The notes under the pieces were generated by a model. The model had not been told where the DNA came from and did no database searches. It was given only the letters and a program-made list of their open reading frames with translations. Shown here in pieces: positions 43,473 through 50,809 of a DNA stretch of 50,809 nucleotides. Origin of the DNA: Acrocarpospora pleiomorpha (lineage in GTDB: Bacteria; Actinomycetota; Actinomycetes; Streptosporangiales; Streptosporangiaceae); assembly GCF_009687885.1 (NCBI RefSeq), contig NZ_BLAF01000042.1, positions 115,608 to 166,416 of the forward strand, in the 5' to 3' direction. The translations under genes and the position numbers were made by a program. The stretch's first letter is position 1, and each line of letters opens with the position of its first letter.

Positions 43473-43701
43473 TGCTCACGGCCGGCCGGTCGCTTCCCTT
43501 AGTCGAAAACGAACCGGCCGGTCGTGCCCATGCCCGAAAGGACCAGTTGATGCTCTGCCCGACGGGTGGACAAAGAAATTCCGGGCCGCCCTCACTTTCC
43601 CACCCCGCCAGCTCCTCCACCGCCGCCGCCTTCGGACGATGAGTAGCGCCACTAGACGCCATGACCGGCCGGTCGTGGCCATGTCATCCAGGTGAAGAGA
43701 G
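43473..43701. repeat. gap with three CCGGCCGGTCG repeats
   Basis: Near-identical copies of CGGCCGGTCG occur at about 43482, 43512 and 43668. The last two extend to GGTCGTGCCCATG and GGTCGTGGCCATG. The core CCGGCCGG is self-complementary. No gene is convincing. The spaced copies could be operator sites or parts of a terminator for the operon upstream. Confidence 0.4.
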
Positions 43702-43917
43702 GTGTTCGACGTGCTGGGGTTTGTGCTGGGTGCAGCCGGGGCGGCGATATGGCTGGCGCTGGCGATATGGCTGGTGCGCCGGACCGTGGGCGCTGCTGGC
43801 GCGGGCGCGGATCAGTGGGTGGCGTTCGTGGCGGGGACGGTCCTGCTTGTGGGGGTGCCACCGGCTGTCTGGCCCTGGGATGAGCGGGGGGCGGCGGTAG
43901 CTACGGGAGAGCCCTGA
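43702..43917 (+). CDS. small two-pass membrane protein
   Basis: This 71-residue protein has two hydrophobic segments, VLGFVLGAAGAAIWLALAIWL and VAFVAGTVLLVGVPPAVW, joined by a short Arg/Gly/Ala loop. It starts at GTG 43702 with GGTGAAGAGAG just before it. It may be co-transcribed with the metalloprotease gene 62 bp downstream. Function is unknown. Confidence 0.55.
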   Translation: MFDVLGFVLGAAGAAIWLALAIWLVRRTVGAAGAGADQWVAFVAGTVLLVGVPPAVWPWDERGAAVATGEP

Positions 43918-43979
43918 ACGAGGGCTGCAGACCACGCCCACTAACGCGAAACGGATCGACCCCCAACGAAAGGACCAGG

Positions 43980-44933
43980 ATGGACAAGACATATGAGACC
44001 GACCGAGTCACGCCCGCCACGGAGGCCGCCGCTGACCGTGACACGGCGCGGGCCACGACCAGATCCTTCGAGGAATCCGCGGCGCGATTCCTGGAGCCGG
44101 TCTACAAGGTGGCGTGGTGGAAGCAGCTGATCGGCAGCCTGTCGGTTGCCGCCGTCCTCGTCGGCTTAGGCATGGCGGCCCGGCTTATCGCGCCGACGCC
44201 GTTGGCGTTGGCGTTGGCCGTGTGCGCGGCCATGGCAGCGGCGGCAATGGTGCTGGTGCGTCGCGGCGCCTTCCGTCAGATGCGCGATGCCGACTGGAGC
44301 ACGGCAGAGCACTACTGGAGCCGGGTGGCCCACCAGGTGCCGACCAGTCATGGCGCGGTGCTCGCCCGGGCCATCTCCGGCACGCTGGCCCGTCACCCTG
44401 CGGTCCAGGGAATCCATCCTTTCCTGATGCCCTGCCCAGGCGAGGTCCCAGACGGTAGCTGTCATCACCGGGAGTGCGCCACCGTGGCGGTGGCGACTGC
44501 CGCTGCCGGGCACCGCGTGGTGTTCATCGGTCGACGTTCCTTTCGCATGCCGACCGAGGCGTTCGCTGCGGTCGTATGGCACGAGATGCGGCACGCCGCC
44601 GGCGCCATGCTCGGCTACGGCGTCGCACAGATCGCCCTGAGATTCGCGGGCTGGTTCGCGGTCGGCTACCTCTCCCTCGGGTGGCCGTCTGCGATCGCGG
44701 TGTGGCTGGCGTTGGGTGCGATCGCTTGGGTCAACGAGTTGATCTGCGACACGAGCGGGGGCCGTGCTACCAGTGGTGCTGCAATCTGTCTCGCGCTCGA
44801 CTGGAAGGCCGCCGCAATGCGATCGGCCCCGCTAGGGGTGCGACTAAGGCACCTTCTGGTCGGGGTGCTGGTTCCCAGCCATCCGCCATGCTGGGCGCGG
44901 TCGCTGGTCGCCCGTGTCCTGGTCCCCAGGTGA
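43980..44933 (+). CDS. membrane-associated zinc metalloprotease (M48-like)
   Basis: This 317-residue protein has two N-terminal membrane segments (about 50-95). A domain carrying VVWHEMRHAAGAM at 199-210 follows; HEMRH is the HExxH zinc motif. A third hydrophobic region leads to AWVNELICDTSGG, where the Glu could be the third zinc ligand as in M48 (NExxAD). The catalytic part thus faces a membrane, as in HtpX or Ste24-like enzymes. A Cys-rich stretch, PCPGEVPDGSCHHREC, lies between. Substrate unknown. AAAGGA precedes the ATG. Confidence 0.72.
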   Translation: MDKTYETDRVTPATEAAADRDTARATTRSFEESAARFLEPVYKVAWWKQLIGSLSVAAVLVGLGMAARLIAPTPLALALAVCAAMAAAAMVLVRRGAFRQMRDADWSTAEHYWSRVAHQVPTSHGAVLARAISGTLARHPAVQGIHPFLMPCPGEVPDGSCHHRECATVAVATAAAGHRVVFIGRRSFRMPTEAFAAVVWHEMRHAAGAMLGYGVAQIALRFAGWFAVGYLSLGWPSAIAVWLALGAIAWVNELICDTSGGRATSGAAICLALDWKAAAMRSAPLGVRLRHLLVGVLVPSHPPCWARSLVARVLVPR

Positions 44934-44990
44934 GGCGGGCAGGGTGACCTGTTCAACCGTGCCAGCGAAAACCCATATCGATGCAGGTTT

Positions 44991-45055
44991 CCTGATCAGC
45001 TCTCTTCTTGGGTCGGGCCGTGAATCTTCCGGCTGACTTTGCTGGCCACCGGTTA
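44991..45055 (+). repeat. duplicated 5' end of the EEP gene, upstream copy
   Basis: This 65-nt segment is about 90% identical to 45369-45433, which spans the ribosome site and first 11 codons of the EEP-family gene. Here the start is GTG, and the frame reads VNLPADFAGHRLAIESEN and then stops. It is a vestigial copy left by a duplication or by an insertion event. Confidence 0.8.
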
Positions 45056-45097
45056 GCCATAGAGTCCGAGAACTAGACCTGGCGGAGATTGAAACTC

Positions 45098-45373
45098 GTG
45101 ACTCCGTATCAAATACAGAAGGCAAAACAACTAGCGATATATAGACTCGCCGATCTCTACCCTGATCAGTATGAAGTAATTCTAACTGCGGTGGAAAATG
45201 AATTCGGAATAACCAACGGCGTCGGTGGAAGCTCTAGGCGCATGAGGGCGCGTCGGAGACTGAGGGATCTTCACTGGCCGGCGTTTGAGAAACTGCTACT
45301 CGCCACTTCACGAGAAGTAATGGAAAAGGCAAGGGAGACATCGGAGAATGGTTGCTCTCTCCGTTTATCCTGA
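45098..45373 (+). CDS. AT-richer small gene between duplicated ends
   Basis: This 91-residue protein begins VTPYQIQKAKQLAIYRLADL and has PDQYEVILTAVENEFGI and RRRLRDLHWPAFEKLLL. Its codons use A/T at third positions far more than neighbouring genes (for example ATA, AAA, CTA), which suggests recent acquisition, perhaps from a phage. GGAG lies about 10 nt before the GTG. It ends inside the second copy of the duplicated 65-nt segment. No family is recognised. Confidence 0.55.
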   Translation: MTPYQIQKAKQLAIYRLADLYPDQYEVILTAVENEFGITNGVGGSSRRMRARRRLRDLHWPAFEKLLLATSREVMEKARETSENGCSLRLS

Positions 45374-45433
45374 TCAGCTCTCTTTCTTAGGTGGGGCCAT
45401 GAATCTTCCGGCTGACTTCACTAGCCACCGGTT
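45369..45433 (+). repeat. duplicated 5' end of the EEP gene, functional copy
   Basis: This is the downstream copy of the 65-nt duplication, carrying GGTGGGG and ATG 45399 of the complete EEP-family gene. The differences from the upstream copy are scattered substitutions and a one-base indel. Confidence 0.8.
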
Positions 45434-46322
45434 CGCGGCTGGTCGCGAGCGTGCCAATACCTTGAAGGTCGTCACCTTGAATCTGGAGGCGGGCGGCTGG
45501 GACGGCCACCATGGGCAGCATCAACGTCTCGACCTTCTGCCGGAACTTATCGGTGACGCCGACTTGGTTCTTTTTGTGGAAGGCAAGGAGTTCAGCCTCC
45601 ATGGGCAGGAACTGCGGTTCCATGCGGAACGGTTGCTGGCCGATCTCGGGCTGCGCAGCTTCATGACCCGCAGCGTCATTGGGGAACTTCATGATCTGGT
45701 GTTCGCCCGCTGGCCCAGGTTGCGGCTGGTCCGCCATTACACGCCGGACCTGCCAGGCGTCTTCCATGATCAGATCGGGTGGCTGAGTTTCGAGGTCACG
45801 GGCTTGGACCGGCTCTTGTGGGTCCGGTCGGTTCAGTGGGCGAGTTGGAACGGCGACGTCCGGTTGGATCTCGCGCAGAAGCTCACCCGATACGCAGCTC
45901 CGGACAAGGCGGCGATCATCGGCGGGGACCTGAACGCGATATGGCCGGATTGCCCCGGCCATGACGAGTTCGAGCCTGACTGGCTGGCGATGCCGCCGCA
46001 CAAACGCACACACAAGACGCTGCCGCCGGGCCTGCGGCCGGACAAGGCGCAGAAGGTGCTGGTCTCCGACCGGCGGGCGACCCAGATCCTGCACGAGGTC
46101 AAGTTCGTCAACGCGGGCTGCCTGGCGGGCGACATGACGCCCACCCTCAATCACCACATCGACAACGGGCAGGGCGCCCGGATCGATCATCTAGTGTTCA
46201 GCCCGTGGCTGGCCCCGGCGATCATCCCGGAATCGTATCGGGTCCGGTGTGACGAGTTGAGTGAGCAAGCCAGCAACCATCGCAGGGTGTCGGTGCGCCT
46301 GGATCTCGGGCGGCTGGGATGA
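45399..46322 (+). CDS. endonuclease/exonuclease/phosphatase (EEP) family protein
   Basis: This 307-residue protein follows the EEP metal-phosphoesterase plan: VVTLNLEAGG near 25-33 (metal Asn/Glu), DLVLFVEGKEF with catalytic Glu, HDLVFARWPRLRLV, AIIGGDLNAIWPD (GDxN), IDHLVFSPW and SNHRRVSVRL (the SDH/SNH catalytic His). Substrates of the family range from DNA to phospholipids and sugar phosphates. ATG 45399 has GGTGGGG upstream. Its TGA overlaps the HAD gene start, so the two are coupled. Confidence 0.85.
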   Translation: MNLPADFTSHRFAAGRERANTLKVVTLNLEAGGWDGHHGQHQRLDLLPELIGDADLVLFVEGKEFSLHGQELRFHAERLLADLGLRSFMTRSVIGELHDLVFARWPRLRLVRHYTPDLPGVFHDQIGWLSFEVTGLDRLLWVRSVQWASWNGDVRLDLAQKLTRYAAPDKAAIIGGDLNAIWPDCPGHDEFEPDWLAMPPHKRTHKTLPPGLRPDKAQKVLVSDRRATQILHEVKFVNAGCLAGDMTPTLNHHIDNGQGARIDHLVFSPWLAPAIIPESYRVRCDELSEQASNHRRVSVRLDLGRLG

Positions 46323-46879
46323 CCCGCACGGCGGCGGGTTTGGCCCTGACGGTGGGGCGGATCTTCTGTGTGATTCTCGACTACGGCGGCACACTCGCCC
46401 CATACGATGCCCCGATCGATCCCGCCCTCGGGATGCGGCCAGTGGCAGCGGACGCGGTTGAGGCGTTATATACGTTCCGGGAGGCCAGACTGCGCCTCGT
46501 GCTGGCCTCCAACACCCAGCCGGAACAAGATCGGCGGCTAGCGTTACGAGCGGCCGGCGTGGAGAAACTGTTCTCGGTGGTGCTCCAGTCCGCGCAACTC
46601 GGCGTGGCAAAGCCCAGCCTCACCTTCTACGCCATGGCCATCGCCGCCGCCCAGTCCTCCCCGCACCGGATCGTGTGGGTGGGCGACAACATCCAGACCG
46701 ACGCCCTGGGACCTGCCAGGCATGGCATGCAGGCTGTTCTCATCCGGCCGACCGGGCTCCGAGACGGCGAGGTTCAGCCGTTCGGGGTTCACCTCGCCCG
46801 GGATATGGCGTCGGCCGCCCAGCCGATTGTTTCCAGCCCGAATGCGTTTATGGAACAAGCAAACGATGGAAGGAGGTGA
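46319..46879 (+). CDS. HAD-superfamily hydrolase
   Basis: This 186-residue protein shows HAD motifs: ILDYGGTLAPYD with nucleophile Asp21 (the +2 Asp is replaced by Gly23), LVLASNT for motif II, VAKPSLTFY for motif III Lys, and VWVGDNIQTDALG for motif IV. The missing +2 Asp, the general acid for phosphatases, raises doubt about ordinary phosphatase activity. It starts within the EEP stop (ATGA), and its own end contains the GGAGGTGA ribosome site of the next gene. Confidence 0.82.
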   Translation: MTRTAAGLALTVGRIFCVILDYGGTLAPYDAPIDPALGMRPVAADAVEALYTFREARLRLVLASNTQPEQDRRLALRAAGVEKLFSVVLQSAQLGVAKPSLTFYAMAIAAAQSSPHRIVWVGDNIQTDALGPARHGMQAVLIRPTGLRDGEVQPFGVHLARDMASAAQPIVSSPNAFMEQANDGRR

Positions 46880-46888
46880 GCGCTTTCC

Positions 46889-48757
46889 ATGGATTGGCGT
46901 GAAGCGAAAATCGATCCGGCGAGCAAGACACGGGGTCACATCCAGATCGCCGACATTCTTGAGAAATCCATCGCTGACGGCTTCTTGGCGCCGGGTACTG
47001 CGATACCGAGCGAGAACGAATTAATGGACGTATTCGGCATCGGACGGACGACCGCCCGCTGGGTCGCCGCTGCGCTGCGCGAGCGTGAAGTGATCCACAC
47101 GATTTCTGGTCAGGGCTCGTTCGTCGGTCGCGAGGGCGAGCCGAATTCTCCCGACGTGCGATCACTCCCGCGCAGGATCGCTGATCAGATTGTGTCATCG
47201 ATCCGATCAGGTGGTTACGCGGTCGGCTCACGCCTCCCAGGCGAGCGCGTACTTACACGTTTCCATGGCGTTTCCAGGCCGACTCTGCGAAGAGTGCTGG
47301 TGATTCTTCGCAAGGAAGGATGGGTGTTCACTGTCCCGTTTTCAGGGACCTTCATTTCACCTCCCGGACGTTGGCCCTCAATCGACGCACGTGCTGATAC
47401 GCCAAAGTCAGCGAGCGGCGCACCCTCGCGCGCCGTCCCTCGCTCGCCACTGACTGCTGACACCCGACCTGCGCCAAAACCCCACGTTTCCAAGGAGGAA
47501 TCCATGCCAGCCAGTCAGGCCGATGCCGTCTGGCCAGATGCGGGACAAGCCGCTCATGGCCCCGGCGGAGGGGACGCTGCCGCGCTGCGTGCCGCCATGG
47601 TGCGCGAACTCCGTGACCAGGGGGCTATACGGTCTGAGCCCGTGGCGGCGGCCTTCGCCGCCGTACCGCGCCACCTGTTCACGCCGGGCGAGTCGCTGGA
47701 GGTCGCCTACGGCGTGGACAACGCGCCGATCGTCAAGCGCGGCGACAACGGTCTGACCCTCAGCTCCGTATCCGCCCCCCACCTCCAAGCCATCATGCTG
47801 GAGGCCGCCGAGATCAAGCCCGGCATGCGTGTGTGCGAGGTGGGGAGCGGCGGCTACAACGCCGCGTTGATGGCCGAACTCGTCGGCGAGAGCGGACGTG
47901 TCATCACGGTGGACATCGACCCTGAGATCGTCGAGCGCGCAGGCACGTTCCTTCACCAGGCTGGCTACGACCACGTCCACGTGGCACTGGCCGACGCGGA
48001 ACAGGGCGTCCCCGGGGCTGCTCCGTTCGACCGGATCATCGTTACGGCCGGGAGCTGGGACATCCCGCCCGCGTGGATCGAGCAGCTCGGCGACGACGGC
48101 CGGATCGTCGTCCCTCTCCGGCTGAAAGGGACGACCCGATGGATCGCGTTCGACCGCGACAGCTCGGGTGGCCTGGTCAGCCGCGGCTACGGGTTGTGCG
48201 TCTTCGTGCCGTTCCAGGGGGCCGGTTCCCACACCGAGCAGAACATCACGATCGAGGACGGAGTGGTGCTGCGTCTGGACGATGAGGACATCGAGGTTGA
48301 TAGGGACGCACTGCGCCGGGCGTTGCATCTGCCGAGAATCGAACGTTGGTCCGGTGCTGTGTTCGACATGCCCGACGAGCAGATGCTGTTCCTGCTCACC
48401 AACGACCCGAACGTGGCGCTGCTGCACGCCGACCAGGAGGCCGTCGACCTGGACCTGGTAGCACGCCCGGCGCTTAAGGGCGTGCCCGTCCTGATCAGCG
48501 GCGACAGCTTCGCCTACCGGGCCGCGAGGCCGAACGACGACATGAGCAGCGGTTTCGAGAGCGGCGTCTACGCGCACGGGCCCTCGGCCGAGGACCTCGC
48601 CGTCCGGTACGTGGAGCTGTTGCGCCAGTGGGCGGACAAGTACCACCGCCGCGGTGCCGCTTCCATCCAATACATCCCCAAGCCCGCCACCCCGCCGGCT
48701 CTCTCCGCAGGGGTCCTGGCGAAGCGGCACGGAACCGTCGTCGTCACCTGGCCCTAG
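46889..48757 (+). CDS. tandem GntR regulator continuous with FxLD-type methyltransferase
   Basis: The 622-codon frame has no stop. Residues 1-150 hold two GntR winged helices (GTAIPSENELMDVFGIGRTT and GSRLPGERVLTRFHGVSRPT). A low-complexity linker runs to residue 205. Residues 206-622 are a PCMT-like methyltransferase with VCEVGSGGYNAALMAELVG as SAM motif and FDRIIVTAGSWDIPPAWIEQL, matching the methyltransferases annotated with FxLD lanthipeptides. Its internal ATG 47504 has a perfect AAGGAGG site, and 417 residues is the family's usual length. So it may be made as a separate enzyme, as a fusion, or as both. The predicted target is an acidic residue of the precursor peptide, converted through an isoAsp-type reaction. 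Confidence 0.8.
   Translation: MDWREAKIDPASKTRGHIQIADILEKSIADGFLAPGTAIPSENELMDVFGIGRTTARWVAAALREREVIHTISGQGSFVGREGEPNSPDVRSLPRRIADQIVSSIRSGGYAVGSRLPGERVLTRFHGVSRPTLRRVLVILRKEGWVFTVPFSGTFISPPGRWPSIDARADTPKSASGAPSRAVPRSPLTADTRPAPKPHVSKEESMPASQADAVWPDAGQAAHGPGGGDAAALRAAMVRELRDQGAIRSEPVAAAFAAVPRHLFTPGESLEVAYGVDNAPIVKRGDNGLTLSSVSAPHLQAIMLEAAEIKPGMRVCEVGSGGYNAALMAELVGESGRVITVDIDPEIVERAGTFLHQAGYDHVHVALADAEQGVPGAAPFDRIIVTAGSWDIPPAWIEQLGDDGRIVVPLRLKGTTRWIAFDRDSSGGLVSRGYGLCVFVPFQGAGSHTEQNITIEDGVVLRLDDEDIEVDRDALRRALHLPRIERWSGAVFDMPDEQMLFLLTNDPNVALLHADQEAVDLDLVARPALKGVPVLISGDSFAYRAARPNDDMSSGFESGVYAHGPSAEDLAVRYVELLRQWADKYHRRGAASIQYIPKPATPPALSAGVLAKRHGTVVVTWP
47492..47506 (+). promoter_or_regulatory. internal ribosome-binding site and start of the methyltransferase
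   Basis: AAGGAGGA followed 5 nt later by ATG 47504 lies inside the long open frame and is in phase with it. It supports independent translation of the 417-residue methyltransferase from within the GntR-methyltransferase frame. Confidence 0.75.
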
Positions 48758-48839
48758 ACCACCGGGCGCCCTCGGGCTCGAACGATCTGCCCGAGGCGCA
48801 CCGGGGAACCCCAACCGCCCCAATGAAGGAGGCACCGTC

Positions 48840-49031
48840 ATGACCGCCCGTTCTACCGAAGGTGCGGCAACGCTCGCACTCGATCAGGCCGCCGTTGACT
48901 GGGATGCCGACTGGCTTGCCGAGCTGGACGTGGCCATCGTCGAGTCCGGCGTGGCTGCCGAGCAACTCATCCGTATGACCGACGACGGCTGTAACTCGAC
49001 GTGCGGGACCGCGTGCGTCAGTTGCGGCTAG
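48840..49031 (+). CDS. FxLD-like lanthipeptide precursor
   Basis: This 63-residue peptide has a leader with WLAELDVAIVESG and a Cys/Ser/Thr-rich core, TDDGCNSTCGTACVSCG, containing four Cys (51, 55, 59, 62) and Ser/Thr at 53, 54, 57 and 61. This is the form of FxLD-family lanthipeptides, in which Ser/Thr are dehydrated and joined to Cys. The leader's usual FxLD reads AELD here, so Phe is missing. AAGGAGG lies 7 nt before ATG 48840. It follows the FxLD-type methyltransferase by 82 bp. No dehydratase or cyclase is visible; an IS element starts 31 bp downstream. Confidence 0.8.
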   Translation: MTARSTEGAATLALDQAAVDWDADWLAELDVAIVESGVAAEQLIRMTDDGCNSTCGTACVSCG

Positions 49032-49061
49032 GCACCCTGCTGAAATCCGACGCCTGACCTG

Positions 49062-50809
49062 AGCCTGGATACACCGCGTGATTTTTCGTGGTCGCTTCCT
49101 GGTCCAATTCCGTTACGAGGGCCGTTTCGCCAGGTGACGTGCCGTTTCTGGGCATGCGGGGACCGCTGCGCGCGGGTCGCAGCTTGTCCACGTGGCTCGG
49201 GGGCGGGGTCGTGCGTCGATGGCGCGGGTGACCGCGGGGGTCGTGACGGTGCCGGCGGTGACCGAGGGCGTGCGGGCTGGTCAGGCCACCACAGCGGGCG
49301 GCGGTTTGTGGAGGGTCTCGAAGAGGTTCATCCACGCCCTCTGCCAGCGCCAATGCTCGGGCAGGTGGAGGGTGAGGTGGCCGCGTCCGTGCCGGGCCAG
49401 CCGGGCGGGGACGGCGATCAGCCGGCGGCGGAGCGTGGCGCCGCGAGCCCTGGCGTGAACTGGGCCGGCCAGGCAGCTCGCGGCGCGTAACAGATTGTGG
49501 GTGATCGCCGCGCAGGTCAGCCAGGCGGCGTTCGCGGCGAAGTCGCCGGAGGGAAGGTGCGCGAGCGGGCCGTCGGCCAGGTCGGCGAAGACCTGCTCGA
49601 CGATCGCGTGGCCACGGTGCTGTTGTTCGGCTTGGACCAGGTGGAACGGGCTGTCGGTGAAGACGGCGTGATACCGGTGGACGCTGAACAGTTCGTCCTG
49701 GCCGATCGCGGAGGCGGGGTTGAGCCGCTTGACCCGGCGCACGATCAGCCGTGCCGTGACGGCCTGGCCCTTCTTCGACGCGAACGCCGTGTAGGGAACT
49801 TCGGCGATCTCGGCGTCGGAGATCCAGCACCCGGCCTGCTCGTCGAAGATCGCGTCCGGATACTCGATCGCCGTCCAGGCGTCTTCGGCGATGGTGGCGA
49901 TCGCCGCCTTGATCTTGCGGTCCATCTTCGCGGTGATGGAGAAGCGCGCGCCCGCGCGGCGGCAGGCGGCGACGACGCCGGCGGAGTAGAACGCCGAGTC
50001 GCCGCGCACGATCAGGATGCCGGTGGCGCCCGCCGCCCGCGCGGCCGTTATCGACTCGGCCACCAGCGATTCCGCACCGCGGGCCGAGCCCGCGTTCCCG
50101 CCGCGTAGCCGGGTGCCGGTGACGACCGGGGCGGCCAGCGGCGTCGACAGCACCGAGGCCAGCACGTTCAGCCCGCGCACCAGCACACTCTTCCCCTGGA
50201 TTTTCGTGTGCCCGAACCCGCTGCCCTGCTTGGCGTATCCGTAGGTGCGTTTCTGCGTCGAGTCCACATCGAGGAACGCGACCGTGCCGGCTCCGGGCAG
50301 CAGCGGCGCACACGCGGCCAGACGAGCCAGCAGTTCGCGGGCGACTTTCTCGATCTGGCGGACGTTCCCCCAGCTCAGGCAGCGCAGGAACGAGCCGAGC
50401 GTGGACGGGGCGCGGACCTGGTCGAACAGTTTGTCCATGCCGCCGTGCCGTAACGCGTCCAGATCGGCGATGCTGTCGGCCCCGGCGGCCATCCCGGCCA
50501 CGATCGAGGTGATTTTCGCGGCCGCGTTCACGCCGAGCCGGTCGGCGACGGCGACGTGCTCGCCGACGAGTCCGCCCAGGTCGCAGTGGTCGGCCAGGCG
50601 CATCACCGGCTCCAGCCCGGCGTAGGCGACCAGGTGCTCGTCGTCGAAGCTCGCGTGGGTCCTGGCTGCGGCATGAAACAATCGCACTTACGAGGTGTCC
50701 TTCGCCTGCGGATCTTGGAAGCGTAGAGAACTCCCATCATCCCAGGTCGCAGGGCACCTCCTCTCATTTCAGCGCAATCAAGTCAGATTCGGCGCGGTGT
50801 ATCCAGGCT
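49062..50809 (-). mobile_element. IS1380-like insertion sequence
   Basis: The 17-bp inverted repeat AGCCTGGATACACCGCG begins at 49062, and its exact complement occupies 50793-50809, the last bases of the window. They enclose one transposase gene. The target duplication cannot be checked because the window ends at the right repeat. The insertion lies just after the lanthipeptide precursor. Confidence 0.9.
49281..50687 (-). CDS. IS1380-family transposase
   Basis: This 468-residue DDE transposase has N-terminal DEHLVAYAGLEPVMRLADHC, a central KIQGKSVLVRGLNVL with Asp in LDVDSTQKRTYG, VRGDSAFYSAGVV for the second Asp and FSVHRYHAVFTDSPF leading to a late Glu region (VEQVFADLADGPLAHL). The C-terminal ALxRHLTLHLPEHWRW pattern is usual for IS1380. 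It appears full length and intact, so the element may be active. Confidence 0.92.
   Translation of the reverse strand: MRLFHAAARTHASFDDEHLVAYAGLEPVMRLADHCDLGGLVGEHVAVADRLGVNAAAKITSIVAGMAAGADSIADLDALRHGGMDKLFDQVRAPSTLGSFLRCLSWGNVRQIEKVARELLARLAACAPLLPGAGTVAFLDVDSTQKRTYGYAKQGSGFGHTKIQGKSVLVRGLNVLASVLSTPLAAPVVTGTRLRGGNAGSARGAESLVAESITAARAAGATGILIVRGDSAFYSAGVVAACRRAGARFSITAKMDRKIKAAIATIAEDAWTAIEYPDAIFDEQAGCWISDAEIAEVPYTAFASKKGQAVTARLIVRRVKRLNPASAIGQDELFSVHRYHAVFTDSPFHLVQAEQQHRGHAIVEQVFADLADGPLAHLPSGDFAANAAWLTCAAITHNLLRAASCLAGPVHARARGATLRRRLIAVPARLARHGRGHLTLHLPEHWRWQRAWMNLFETLHKPPPAVVA

Noticed and set aside
43473..43701. CRISPR-like array from CCGGCCGGTCG repeats
   Set aside because: There are only three short copies with unequal spacing and no cas genes, so it is not a CRISPR array.

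Overview
The window is GC-rich DNA from a filamentous actinomycete. A chaplin-repeat surface protein, DUF5703, DUF6879, the DUF574 methyltransferase family, an FxLD-type lanthipeptide precursor and an IS1380-type element together suggest the Streptomyces/Streptosporangiales range. The genus cannot be fixed from the sequence alone.

The left part (1-9.4 kb) looks like ordinary chromosome: an FAD-linked oxidase, DNA topoisomerase I (topA), a DUF5703 protein, a 650-residue protein with eight chaplin repeats, a small membrane protein, an M20 metallopeptidase and a tRNA-Leu(GAG). A large serine recombinase lies antisense to the 3' half of this tRNA and begins an accessory region. That region (9.4-27 kb) has loosely packed small genes, two PD-(D/E)xK nuclease-like proteins, an AlbA_2-domain protein, an Abi_C-domain (abortive infection) protein, a protein with a sigma-4-like C-terminus, and a 1,401-residue MobF/TraA-type relaxase-helicase. 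Short repeats upstream of the relaxase may be part of an oriT. No second att copy was recognised, so the element's far end is unknown.

From 28 to 36.8 kb a leftward gene set encodes FolE, QueD and QueE, which should make 7-carboxy-7-deazaguanine (CDG) from GTP. They are followed by a TGT/DpdA-like protein, a weakly nucleoside-phosphorylase-like protein, a thymidylate-kinase-like P-loop kinase, a DUF2797 protein and a SAM methyltransferase. A HTH regulator and an M20-type hydrolase lie upstream. QueC is absent, so CDG rather than preQ0 may be the base that is used. The product could be a 7-deazaguanine nucleoside, with cadeguomycin (7-carboxy-7-deazaguanosine) as a precedent for the chemistry, or a modified nucleic acid. 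This is the best candidate here for an undescribed system.

From 36.9 to 45 kb there are actinomycete-type regulatory and accessory genes (DUF6879, HTH/TPR regulator with GNAT, DUF574 methyltransferase set, membrane metalloprotease) mixed with decayed pieces (HTH remnant, frameshifted holin-like gene). From 45.4 kb a rightward set encodes an EEP-family phosphoesterase, a HAD hydrolase, a tandem GntR protein continuous with an FxLD-type methyltransferase, and an FxLD-like lanthipeptide precursor. An IS1380-like element starts 31 bp after the precursor, and its right inverted repeat is the last sequence in the window. No dehydratase or cyclase gene is visible.
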